Positions 45,264 to 53,652 of a stretch of 64,000 nt of DNA are shown here, one piece after another. Location of the stretch: positions 1 to 64,000 of the forward strand of contig JABWCP010000009.1 of assembly GCA_013360215.1 (NCBI GenBank), given 5' to 3'. Under the pieces are notes generated by a model. It was not told where the DNA came from and did no database searches. It saw only the letters and a program-made list of their open reading frames with translations. Each line of letters begins with the position of its first letter. Within the stretch, counting starts at the first letter, position 1. The translations under genes and the position numbers were made by a program. The DNA is from a bacterium. Lineage in GTDB: Bacteria; CLD3; SB21.

Positions 45264-47066
45264 TTATTTCATAAATTGCCGCAAACCGTCGCGAATTGCT
45301 TCCGCGCACGTTTGCTGAAACTTGGGATCGCGGATTTTTTTCTCCTGATCCGGTAACATGATAAATGCGTTTTCCACGAGCACCGCCGGCATGCGGCTGT
45401 TGCGCACTACGGCGATATTGCCCTGAAAGACACCGTAGTTTGGTAATTTAACTTTATTTACGAGAGATTCGAGTATTTTTTCTCCCAAGAGCCGGCTGTG
45501 CGGATGATAATAAATCACGCTGTGACCGAAGTTTGAACGGAGCGGATTAACACCGTCCGGTAAGGCATTGTGATGAATACTGACGAATAAATCGCAATTA
45601 TTCGCATCGGCAAACTGCACGCGCTCGTACAACGTCAAACCCTTCGTCGTATCGTCGTGCGTCATCAATACCTCCGCCCCGTCGGCGATGAGCAGTTTTT
45701 TCAACCATTGCGCAATTTCGACATTAGCCTGTTTTTCCGTCGTACGGCGCGGCCCGACAGAACCCGGATCTTTGGTATGCCCGGGATCAATACATATGCG
45801 CAAACCTTTGAGCGATGTTTGTTTAGGTTTGTGGTAAATACGCCATACCAAATTGCTGTTTTCGTAGCGCACCTCGTAACCCCAGCTCAAAGGAGAATGT
45901 AAGCTGACCGTCACACAAAACACGTCGCGTTCCGGCTGCGACCAATGAATCTGCGCGATATCCGGATCCTCCGTTTCAAATCGTATCCAGTCTGTATCCG
46001 CTTTGCCGCCGTAGACGAACAGTTTGAACATTACCGGCGAAATTTGTTCGACGCGATACGGAAGTTTTTCCGACATCGTAAGTTTGATCACTGATGTACG
46101 TTCATCGCGACGCACACGAATTACGGGTATGGTGCTTGCGGGCACCGGTGTCCCGGGTGCCGCGTAGGTCAATTCATCTTCCGAAACCCAAGCGGAGTGA
46201 TTTTCGGCAAAACGCAGGCGCCGCCATGACCCGATACTCCCGTCAATCAACACGCGTAATCCACCTTGCAAAAAATAATAAAACGATTGCCCGGGCATCG
46301 TACGCGGTTGATGGTAAGGCCCATTTAATTCAGCAACAAGGCGCTCATGTTTGGGCCAAAGATCAATGAAACCCCGCGCGACGGATGTGATCGATTTCTT
46401 TTTTTTCTCTACACGAAACGCAACACGAGACCGTTGATACGATATGCCCTCACGAAGACGGTACGTCGCGGAATACATGCCCGGTATCGGTTCCGAACGT
46501 GTATCACGATCTTCACCGTATACCGCATTGGGAAAATCATCCATCCTATCCGTTTCGTATTCAGCCATCGGATAAGGACCGTCTATTATTTTTCCGCTCG
46601 AATCTATAATAATAAATTCAACCGACGCATGCGGGGTGGCACGGCAGGCGATCGGAATATCATCACCTGTCTGGAGACGGTGCACACGCGACGGCTTAAG
46701 TGATAACGAATCAATTTGTGGGCTGTCAGAATCTAATGGTCGTGGTAAAAGTGGAATACGCACACGATGATAGCGTACGATCGTACAATCTTTTGTTTTG
46801 ATTTCAAAACGCATTTGAAAAACCGAGTCTTTTTGGACATTGGTTATCGGCAAAAATTGAATAAACGCACCGTCTTCATGTGTCGGCGTTGACATGGTAT
46901 TAATCCGAAGCGACTGGTGTGCGACTTTGACGCACCCAAAAACAAATAAAGAATCATTTGATCCGATCAGAACGCCTTCGCGGGGATACACCACGTCAAG
47001 CACTTTGGTCTGAGCATACGCGTACCCGTTTACCCATAGAAATAGCAGGATCACAAATCGTGTCAC
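45264..47066 (-). CDS. N-acetylmuramoyl-L-alanine amidase (Amidase_3) with long N-terminal region
   Basis: 600 residues with a signal peptide cut near AYAQ (residue 19). Residues 20-400 are beta-rich, with Ig-like and SH3-like stretches (SIGSWRRLRFAENHSAWVSEDEL) and an AMIN-like segment near 310-400. The zinc amidase domain fills the last 190 residues: IDPGHTKDPGS (His), TTEKQANVE (Glu), SIHHNA (His) and VENAFIMLPDQE (catalytic Glu). It would cut the amide bond between MurNAc and L-Ala in the periplasm. TPR and kinase genes flank it in the same direction. Confidence 0.9.
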   Translation of the reverse strand: MTRFVILLFLWVNGYAYAQTKVLDVVYPREGVLIGSNDSLFVFGCVKVAHQSLRINTMSTPTHEDGAFIQFLPITNVQKDSVFQMRFEIKTKDCTIVRYHRVRIPLLPRPLDSDSPQIDSLSLKPSRVHRLQTGDDIPIACRATPHASVEFIIIDSSGKIIDGPYPMAEYETDRMDDFPNAVYGEDRDTRSEPIPGMYSATYRLREGISYQRSRVAFRVEKKKKSITSVARGFIDLWPKHERLVAELNGPYHQPRTMPGQSFYYFLQGGLRVLIDGSIGSWRRLRFAENHSAWVSEDELTYAAPGTPVPASTIPVIRVRRDERTSVIKLTMSEKLPYRVEQISPVMFKLFVYGGKADTDWIRFETEDPDIAQIHWSQPERDVFCVTVSLHSPLSWGYEVRYENSNLVWRIYHKPKQTSLKGLRICIDPGHTKDPGSVGPRRTTEKQANVEIAQWLKKLLIADGAEVLMTHDDTTKGLTLYERVQFADANNCDLFVSIHHNALPDGVNPLRSNFGHSVIYYHPHSRLLGEKILESLVNKVKLPNYGVFQGNIAVVRNSRMPAVLVENAFIMLPDQEKKIRDPKFQQTCAEAIRDGLRQFMK

Positions 47067-47087
47067 GTGAATATCCGTTGTTTTGGA

Positions 47088-47603
47088 TTAATTTCTTCGG
47101 TCAATGAGAATTTGCAGGCGCGTCACGGCGTCTTTGGCGGATTGATAATTGGGATAGAGATGCAAAGCGCCACGGTATTCGGCGATCGCTTCAAACCAGC
47201 GTCCCTGCATTTCAAAAATCCGCCCGAGGTTAAAAAAAGGATAATGTCGGGCTTCGTAACGACGCGCATGTTTGGCTTTTTCAAGCCAAGGGATGGCATC
47301 TTCCAATCGTTGGAGCGAGATTAGGTAGGCGCCGATATCGTTATAAGGATTACCAAAGTCGGGATCTACAGTGATGGCGGCTTCGCATTTACTGATCGCT
47401 GCCGCATAATCACCGAGGTGACTATACGCCCAGCCCATAAATGTCAACGCTTCTGCCGTCGGATGCAACGCAAGTGAACGCTGATATTCATCTATCGCGT
47501 CCTGTAAGCGCCCGGCCATTTGCAATTCGTATGCTTTGCGAAAATGAACGCCGGCTTCGCGCAGAACCGTATTTTCGCCTTTTTGAAATGTTTCGTCGAA
47601 CAC
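47088..47603 (-). CDS. TPR-repeat protein
   Basis: 171 residues made almost wholly of tetratricopeptide repeats: AGRLQDAIDEYQRSLALHPTA, LGDYAAAISKCEAAITVDPD, LQRLEDAIPWLEKAKHA and QGRWFEAIAEYRGALHLYPN. There is no signal peptide, so it is cytoplasmic. The start is a GTG without a clear ribosome site. It is the first gene of the minus-strand run that contains the amidase. No partner can be named. Confidence 0.82.
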   Translation of the reverse strand: MFDETFQKGENTVLREAGVHFRKAYELQMAGRLQDAIDEYQRSLALHPTAEALTFMGWAYSHLGDYAAAISKCEAAITVDPDFGNPYNDIGAYLISLQRLEDAIPWLEKAKHARRYEARHYPFFNLGRIFEMQGRWFEAIAEYRGALHLYPNYQSAKDAVTRLQILIDRRN

Positions 47604-47665
47604 GCCGTTTAAAAATTGAACCTTTTGATTTGCCGGTTAATCTACCACGGCGCGGTACGACATTC

Positions 47666-47690
47666 AAGGATAGAAATAATAATTATCCTT
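47666..47690. promoter_or_regulatory. Inverted repeat AAGGATA-N11-TATCCTT before the R-M genes
   Basis: Two perfect 7-base arms separated by 11 bases, about 80 bases upstream of the endonuclease start, in an AT-rich stretch. It could be an operator for the restriction-modification pair, or a weak terminator for no visible gene. No controller (C) protein gene is adjacent. Confidence 0.3.
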
Positions 47691-47768
47691 CTAAATGAAA
47701 TATTTACTTTTTGCGTTACGTTCTGTAAAATACTTACATATTACAAACGCACGCTATGTCACGGTATT

Positions 47769-48464
47769 ATGATTGATTTCAAAACAGAATTCCAAAAAGA
47801 AATTGAAGAACAATTTGCAAATGGACTTGAATGGGAATTGGTCGGCATTCTCACGAAAAATTCAGGCGTTTACACGCTATCATACGATTCTAAAATCTTA
47901 TCAGGGATTTTTGAGATTCTATGCGAGCCGATCATAATTCGGGTTGCAGAGAAGCACCATTTGGTTGTGGAAAAAGCTAAACAAAACCAATACCCTGAAT
48001 TCACCTTATTTGATCCCCATCATCCTCATGAAAAAATAGCCGTTGATATCAAATCTACGTATAGACAGTTTACCTCTGAAAAGCTTTTAAAGCCTTTTGG
48101 ATTTACTTTAGGTTCTTATCGCTCCTACTTAAGATATCCTAACAAAGGAATTCTTTATCCATACGGTGAATATATAAAACATTGGGTTATTGGTTTCTTA
48201 TATACTCGCAACACACAAAATCGAACAACAGAAATTCGTCAGGTAATCGAAGCTGCTCAGTTGCAACCACCCTATTCTCATATTGAATATTTCGTTCAGG
48301 AGAAATATAAAATCGCAGGACGAACACCGGGAAGCGGCAACACTACAAACATCGGATCCATTAAGAGCAATGATATAGATGTGTTTCGTAGTGGATTACA
48401 GGGTTTTCGCAGTCATAATGAATTCGAAAATTACTGGAGTAACTACAGAGGTGCTAATGAATAA
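47769..48464 (+). CDS. EcoRV-family type II restriction endonuclease
   Basis: 231 residues, alignable over most of its length with EcoRV (245 residues) from memory: LSGIFEILCEPII..VAEKHH, YPEFTLF, IAVDIKSTY, FTLG.YRSYLRY, IKHWVIGFLYTR, IAG..PGSGNTTNIGSI and FENYWSNY. The active site is E77-N15-D93-I-K95, equivalent to EcoRV D74/D90/K92 with Glu for the first Asp. The recognition loop GSGNT (188-192) is identical, so the target is probably GATATC. The ATG at 47769 was chosen by alignment; the open frame reaches back to 47616. The region is AT-rich compared with its neighbours, which suggests transfer. Confidence 0.9.
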   Translation: MIDFKTEFQKEIEEQFANGLEWELVGILTKNSGVYTLSYDSKILSGIFEILCEPIIIRVAEKHHLVVEKAKQNQYPEFTLFDPHHPHEKIAVDIKSTYRQFTSEKLLKPFGFTLGSYRSYLRYPNKGILYPYGEYIKHWVIGFLYTRNTQNRTTEIRQVIEAAQLQPPYSHIEYFVQEKYKIAGRTPGSGNTTNIGSIKSNDIDVFRSGLQGFRSHNEFENYWSNYRGANE

Positions 48465-49401
48465 TTTTTTTCCCAGATTTATCGAAGAGGTGAAAGCCCC
48501 ACCGATCAAATGCCAAGGTATCAAAACAAAATTAATTGCTTTCATCGCACAAAATATCCAATGGAATGGCAACGGACGATGGATCGAACCGTTTCTTGGA
48601 TCGGGAGCGGTATTATTTAATCTCAAGCCTAACCGTGCTCTGGTATCAGATACTAATAAACACATTATACAGTTTTACAATGATCTGAAATCCGGCAAAC
48701 TTGATGAAAAAATCGTGCGCGATTATTTGTCGGAAAACGGTGCAATTCTTTCCAAACAAGGGGGTGATTTTTTCTATGAACTGCGTAATCGGTTCAACGA
48801 AAGCGGTGGTAGCCTTGAATTTCTTTTTTTAAATCGCTCTTGCTTCAATGGATTGATGAGATTCAATTCTGACGGACGTTACAATGTTCCGTTTGGCCAT
48901 AAGCCGCAACGATTTAGCAAGGCGTATATAACTAAAATAACTAACCAAGTTGCCTGGGTGCGTAATCTTATTCGTAACAAGGATTGGGAGTTTGTTACCT
49001 CGGACTATACCTATGCATTACAGTCTACCACTCTAGAGGATTTCATATATCTTGATCCGCCCTATATAGGACGACACGCCGACTATTACAATACATGGTC
49101 TGAAAACAATGCCGTACAAATGGCGGAGCTTATCAAAAGAACGAATGGCGGATATGCAATTTCGATGTGGTATGAAAATCGATATAGAAAAAATAATTAT
49201 ATCAATACGTTTTGGAAAGATGAAATCATTGAATTATTCAATCATTTCTACCACATCGGTTCCTCCGAAGATTTGAGGAATGAAATGGTTGAAGCACTAA
49301 TAATCAAACGTGGTTATTCTGCAGTCAATAAACCATTAAAGCGAATGGAAATAGAACTCAATTTTGATCTTTCACCACTTCCTGTAATAGCACAAGCTTA
49401 G
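48457..49401 (+). CDS. EcoRV-type adenine-N6 DNA methyltransferase
   Basis: A 314-residue Dam-family (D12 class, alpha group) enzyme resembling M.EcoRV throughout: PPIKCQGIKTKLI, EPFLGSGAVLFN (SAM-binding motif I), FLFLNRSCFNG, GHKPQRFSKAYITKI and the catalytic D200-P-P-Y203 within DFIYLDPPYIGRH. It should methylate the adenine of GATATC and protect the host. The ATG has GAGGTG upstream and overlaps the endonuclease end by 8 bases, so endonuclease is translated first and the two are coupled. Confidence 0.92.
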   Translation: MNNFFPRFIEEVKAPPIKCQGIKTKLIAFIAQNIQWNGNGRWIEPFLGSGAVLFNLKPNRALVSDTNKHIIQFYNDLKSGKLDEKIVRDYLSENGAILSKQGGDFFYELRNRFNESGGSLEFLFLNRSCFNGLMRFNSDGRYNVPFGHKPQRFSKAYITKITNQVAWVRNLIRNKDWEFVTSDYTYALQSTTLEDFIYLDPPYIGRHADYYNTWSENNAVQMAELIKRTNGGYAISMWYENRYRKNNYINTFWKDEIIELFNHFYHIGSSEDLRNEMVEALIIKRGYSAVNKPLKRMEIELNFDLSPLPVIAQA

Positions 49402-49419
49402 TATTTGAAATAGAAACAG

Positions 49420-50238
49420 CTAATCCATTTTCCTATCTCTTTTCAAACTTTCAGATAAAGTCGTTGAAATCCACACGGACAATGGTTCAGCCCGTTCCAT
49501 TTCCGGAGGACGACCGCCGGAACGGCTGCCTCCCGGTCGGCCACCACCACGCGGCCCGCCCAGCCCACCTTCACCCATCGGCGGCATACCGCGCCCGCGT
49601 TCCATCTTGCCTGTTTCTAATCCGATGCCGAGGTTCTTTCCCGGCCTTGTATTAATCGCACAGACATTGCGCGGATCATTTTGCAACGGTATTCGCAATT
49701 CGTAAAACATGCCATTCGGATTGTGCGTCAGGCGCACTTGCAGTGTAGTTGATTCTTTGGTGCCGATGCGTTGTTTATCATATTTGCCGGGACCGATGAT
49801 CTCCACCTCTTCGAGCAATCTATCGGACATCTTTTCCAAAGGATTATCCCTCTTTGTATCGCGCTCACCGGGCATGCCCATCATGATCATCGGAGGAATA
49901 CCAAGATCGGACAAGCCTATCGGAAAATGAATTCCAAAGCGCTTATTTTTTCCTCCCGTCGAATCCAACCATACCGTAAGTCCTGCGGTCATCCATTGCA
50001 TGGCCATACCGCGGTTAAGCGGTGACAATGCCAAATAAAGATAGTCATCGTCGTTGCGAATACCTATCGCAACACCGGTTTTTTCGATGATCTGCATCTG
50101 ACCTTCCCAATCATCGTCATGACCATTGATTAATATATTCTGAGTTACGCGTTGACTTTGAACAGTAACGCGCGAGGCGCAGCCGGATATGAGAACCCAT
50201 ACCGACAACATCAAAAGAGAAAATTTAATCAAGCTCAT
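49420..50238 (-). CDS. CBM9-like lipoprotein with Gly/Arg-rich segment
   Basis: About 272 residues from the ATG at 50238, with lipobox LISGC. The mature part opens INGHDDDWEGQMQ and has NDDDYLYLALSP, the pattern of family 9 carbohydrate-binding/DOMON-like sandwich domains. Near residues 215-250 a low-complexity stretch (GGLGGPRGGGRPGGSRSGGRPP) interrupts the last strands, and methionines are frequent (PPMIMMGMPGE). It follows the efflux operon after a terminator and is likely transcribed on its own. Role unknown. Confidence 0.65.
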   Translation of the reverse strand: MSLIKFSLLMLSVWVLISGCASRVTVQSQRVTQNILINGHDDDWEGQMQIIEKTGVAIGIRNDDDYLYLALSPLNRGMAMQWMTAGLTVWLDSTGGKNKRFGIHFPIGLSDLGIPPMIMMGMPGERDTKRDNPLEKMSDRLLEEVEIIGPGKYDKQRIGTKESTTLQVRLTHNPNGMFYELRIPLQNDPRNVCAINTRPGKNLGIGLETGKMERGRGMPPMGEGGLGGPRGGGRPGGSRSGGRPPEMERAEPLSVWISTTLSESLKRDRKMD

Positions 50239-50306
50239 GATCCTCAATCTATTCAATAAGGTAAATTTGCCTTTTAGACGCGATAGTTCCAAAAAAGTTA
50301 AAACAA

Positions 50307-50335
50307 AAAAAGGCTGTGATCAACACAGCCTTTTT
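50307..50335 (-). terminator. Terminator of the efflux operon
   Basis: A 12-bp perfect stem (AAAAAGGCTGTG / CACAGCCTTTTT) with a 5-base loop, 24 bases after the stop of the last permease gene. On the minus strand it is followed by a T-rich run. Confidence 0.88.
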
Positions 50336-50359
50336 CTCTGATTATTTTCAAAAATTCGA

Positions 50360-51610
50360 TTATTCAAACCGCAACGATTCGATCGGATCCAGTTTGGATG
50401 CTTTGGAGGCCGGCCAAATACCGAAAGCGATACCGATTCCGCTACAGAATACGAGCCCTATAATGGCCCAATCAAGCGGCAGTTTTACAGGTACGCTCAT
50501 CAGAATGCTTACGATATTTCCGATAGCCATACCAACCATAATACCTATTGCTCCGCCGATTTCACACAGTACGATCGCTTCGATCAAAAACTGCTGCATG
50601 ATGTCTTTACGTTTGGCACCGATAGCTTTACGAATACCGATTTCTTTGGTACGCTCCGTCACCGAAACGAGCATGATATTCATAATACCGATACCCGCAA
50701 CGATCAAAGCGATACCGCCCATTACGATGGCTACCAGTTTGATGATCACCGTCATTTCGCCGAACGCACGGATCATCGTATCATTGGAATACATATCAAA
50801 GTCATCTTCGTCGAGCGGTTTTACGCCCCGCACTTGCCGAAGCAATCCGCGCACTTCTTCCATCACGTTTTCGACATTCGCACCCGCACGCGCTTTGACG
50901 GTAATATTCACCGAACGCGGCATGCCTTGATTGTCTTTCAGACCAAACTGATCCACAAAAGCTGAAATAGGAATACAAGCGCTGTTATCGCCGGACCCGG
51001 AAGCTGAAGCGCCCATTTCTTCATATATACCGATCACCGTATACTTATGACCGTTGATTTTGACAATCTGATCTATTGGATCTTTGAAAGGAAAAAGCTT
51101 TTTTGCAATCGTCGTACCGATCACGATCACGTTACGACCGACTTTGACATCTTCTTCGGAAATAAAACGACCGACACCCACCAACTGGTTATTATTGATC
51201 TGAAATTCCGGTGTACCACCGGCTAAAGATACATTAGGATTAGTTTTTTCCTCTTCGTGCTGCAACACGGAACCTTGTTCCCAAAGCTCAGCCCCGACGA
51301 GCTCTGCATCACGAATACGCTCGCGTATAGCATTGGCCTGTTCGATGGTAAGCGGCTTGCGTTGCCTGATTTTTCGCCAGTTTTGCCCGGGTCCGCCGAT
51401 CGCCGGCCATTTCTGGACCTGAAAAGTGCCCGAGCCCAATTGGCTCATATCGGCTTCCATTTTACCTTGTATCACAGCGATGCCCGTCATAACTGCAATG
51501 ATAGATGCTACGCCGGCGACAACACCGACCAACGTCAAAAAGGAACGAAGTTTATTGGCAAATACCGCATTAAGCGCCATCTTCAGATTTTCACGCATAT
51601 CAATTTTCAT
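50360..51610 (-). CDS. MacB-type ABC transporter permease (second copy in operon)
   Basis: 416 residues: a membrane helix at about 14-40 (LTLVGVVAGVASIIAVMTG), a large periplasmic domain (about 50-280) and three helices in the FtsX/MacB core (GGIALIVAGIGIMNIMLVSVTERTKEIGIRKAIGAK). It ends with PASKASKLDPIESLRFE, the usual MacB tail. The ATPase is encoded separately upstream. It forms an operon with another permease of the same type; the pair probably makes a heterodimer. Confidence 0.88.
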   Translation of the reverse strand: MKIDMRENLKMALNAVFANKLRSFLTLVGVVAGVASIIAVMTGIAVIQGKMEADMSQLGSGTFQVQKWPAIGGPGQNWRKIRQRKPLTIEQANAIRERIRDAELVGAELWEQGSVLQHEEEKTNPNVSLAGGTPEFQINNNQLVGVGRFISEEDVKVGRNVIVIGTTIAKKLFPFKDPIDQIVKINGHKYTVIGIYEEMGASASGSGDNSACIPISAFVDQFGLKDNQGMPRSVNITVKARAGANVENVMEEVRGLLRQVRGVKPLDEDDFDMYSNDTMIRAFGEMTVIIKLVAIVMGGIALIVAGIGIMNIMLVSVTERTKEIGIRKAIGAKRKDIMQQFLIEAIVLCEIGGAIGIMVGMAIGNIVSILMSVPVKLPLDWAIIGLVFCSGIGIAFGIWPASKASKLDPIESLRFE

Positions 51611-51642
51611 AGCGACCTCTGTTCCTGAAATTCATTCCTTTT

Positions 51643-52881
51643 TTATTCGTAACGCAACGCATCAATCGGATCCAGTTTCGAAGCTTTGAGCGCCGGCAGA
51701 AGCCCTGAAATAATGCCTACCATGATCGCCATCACCACAGCCACAATCACAATACCGAGAGACAACGACGCGGCAAAAAAAGTATCAATCACGACACTGA
51801 GCAGGTACGACAATACAAGCGCAATCGCACAGCCGATCAAACAAATCATGGCGGCCTCAAATAAGAACTGGATCAATATCGTGCGTCGTTTGGCGCCAAT
51901 GGCTTTGCGAATGCCGATTTCTTTGGTTCGTTCGGTCACCGATACAAACATAATATTCATCACGCCGATACCTCCGACAAACAGCGAAATACCCGTGATC
52001 AAAATACCGACCAAACCCACAACGCCCATGATGCTGTCATAGATTTTCAAAAAACTATCCTGACGATTGACGGAAAAATTATCATCGCGCGACGGTGATA
52101 GCTTACGAATTTTGCGCATCGCACCGATGATTTCATCCTGCGTTTCATCTAATTTACTGACGGACTGCACTTTGACAGCGAGACTCAAACCACGCGAGCG
52201 ACCGAACGATTTCATAAACGTCGTAATCGGTATGGCCACTTGGTTATCAAAATTAGGGCCGCCAAAATTACCCAGGAGTTTTCCTTGTTTTTCCAATACG
52301 CCGACAATACGGAAATTGTACGCACCGACGCGTATGCGACGTCCGATGGGATCTACATTCTCAAAGAGTTGCTTTTTCACTTCGGCACCGATCACGCATA
52401 CGTACTTGGAATTTTGTACATCAATCGCGCCGATATAACGACCGAATTCAGGTGTAGTGGACGAAGTAAGTAATTCTTTATCCGTTGTCCCCTTGATAAA
52501 AATATCATCGAGCGTCTTGGATTCATATTTGACGGGACGCATTGTACCCACCGTCGGATTAATCGCCACGACTTTGTCGCCAAGTGATTTTTCCAAGCGT
52601 TCGGCTTCTTCGAGATTGATTTGCGGACGATTGCGATATTTCCACCAGTCATCCATCTGTATCCACGGCTGACGCGTAACATACAGCACGTCATTTCCTA
52701 AAACGGATAATTGCGATTGAAACGATGTTTTCATTCCGTTCATCACGGTCATCGTCGTCGAAACGGCCGTAATACCGATCACTATGCCGAGCGTGGTCAA
52801 AAAGCCGCGGGCTTTATTGGCACGTATAGCCGTCATGGCGATACGGAAAGCCTCGAGTGTTTCGTATATAAATCGTTTCAT
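51643..52881 (-). CDS. MacB-type ABC transporter permease (first copy in operon)
   Basis: 412 residues with the same architecture as the next permease: GFLTTLGIVIGITAVSTTMTVMNGM in the first helix, a periplasmic MacB core domain, GGIGVMNIMFVSVTERTKEIGIRKAIGAK, and PALKASKLDPIDALRYE at the end. It lies 15 bases after the ATPase gene. The two permeases are clearly paralogous but diverged in the periplasmic part. Confidence 0.88.
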   Translation of the reverse strand: MKRFIYETLEAFRIAMTAIRANKARGFLTTLGIVIGITAVSTTMTVMNGMKTSFQSQLSVLGNDVLYVTRQPWIQMDDWWKYRNRPQINLEEAERLEKSLGDKVVAINPTVGTMRPVKYESKTLDDIFIKGTTDKELLTSSTTPEFGRYIGAIDVQNSKYVCVIGAEVKKQLFENVDPIGRRIRVGAYNFRIVGVLEKQGKLLGNFGGPNFDNQVAIPITTFMKSFGRSRGLSLAVKVQSVSKLDETQDEIIGAMRKIRKLSPSRDDNFSVNRQDSFLKIYDSIMGVVGLVGILITGISLFVGGIGVMNIMFVSVTERTKEIGIRKAIGAKRRTILIQFLFEAAMICLIGCAIALVLSYLLSVVIDTFFAASLSLGIVIVAVVMAIMVGIISGLLPALKASKLDPIDALRYE

Positions 52882-52896
52882 AATAATTCTCGAAGG

Positions 52897-53622
52897 TTAT
52901 TGGGCTTCCGCTTCCACAAGTACTTTTTTGAAAACCTTGCGGCCCGTGATCGCTTCATCGGTTTCGACAACACCGTCTTTAAGACGGACGACGCGATGCG
53001 CATGGGATGCGATATCCTCTTCGTGGGTGACCAAAATGATCGTATTGCCGGCTTTGTGAAGCTGCTCAAACACTTGCATGATTTCTTCGCCGGTTTTGGA
53101 ATCCAAATTACCCGTCGGTTCGTCCGCAAGTATGATCGAAGGATTATTGACCAATGCACGTGCGATAGCAACGCGTTGGCGTTGACCACCGGAAAGTTCG
53201 TTGGGTTTATGTTTCATACGCGCACCGAGCCCTACTTTTTCGATGGCTTCGATCGTCAAACGCTTGCGTTCCGCCGGCGCATGGCCCGCATAGATCATCG
53301 GCAATTCTACATTGTGAAACACATCCGAACGCGGTATGAGATTAAAATTTTGGAATACAAATCCGATTTTGCGATTACGAATCTCCGCCAGCTGATCATC
53401 ATTCATCTGCGCGACATCTTGCCCTTCGAAAAGATACTCACCGCTGGTCGGTGTATCCAAACAACCGATAACATTCATCATGGTGGATTTACCGGAACCC
53501 GAAGGTCCCATGAGCGCGATATAATCGTTTTTTTTGATTTGCAGCGACACGCCACGCAGTGCATGCACTTCTTCGGTTCCGATTTGGTAACGCTTGGTAA
53601 TATTACGTATATCAATCAACAT
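52897..53622 (-). CDS. MacB/LolD-type ABC transporter ATPase
   Basis: A 241-residue ABC ATPase with Walker [11 protein letters not shown]-loop FQNFNLIPR, signature [15 protein letters not shown], Walker [12 protein letters not shown] and the switch His in VTHEED. The C-terminal DGVVETDE region matches the LolD/MacB subgroup. It powers the two permeases that follow. Spacing in the operon is 30 bases to the adaptor upstream and 15 to the permease downstream. Confidence 0.93.
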   Translation of the reverse strand: MLIDIRNITKRYQIGTEEVHALRGVSLQIKKNDYIALMGPSGSGKSTMMNVIGCLDTPTSGEYLFEGQDVAQMNDDQLAEIRNRKIGFVFQNFNLIPRSDVFHNVELPMIYAGHAPAERKRLTIEAIEKVGLGARMKHKPNELSGGQRQRVAIARALVNNPSIILADEPTGNLDSKTGEEIMQVFEQLHKAGNTIILVTHEEDIASHAHRVVRLKDGVVETDEAITGRKVFKKVLVEAEAQ

Positions 53623-53652
53623 ATTGTTTTCCTCAAAAGCGTCCGATGTATA

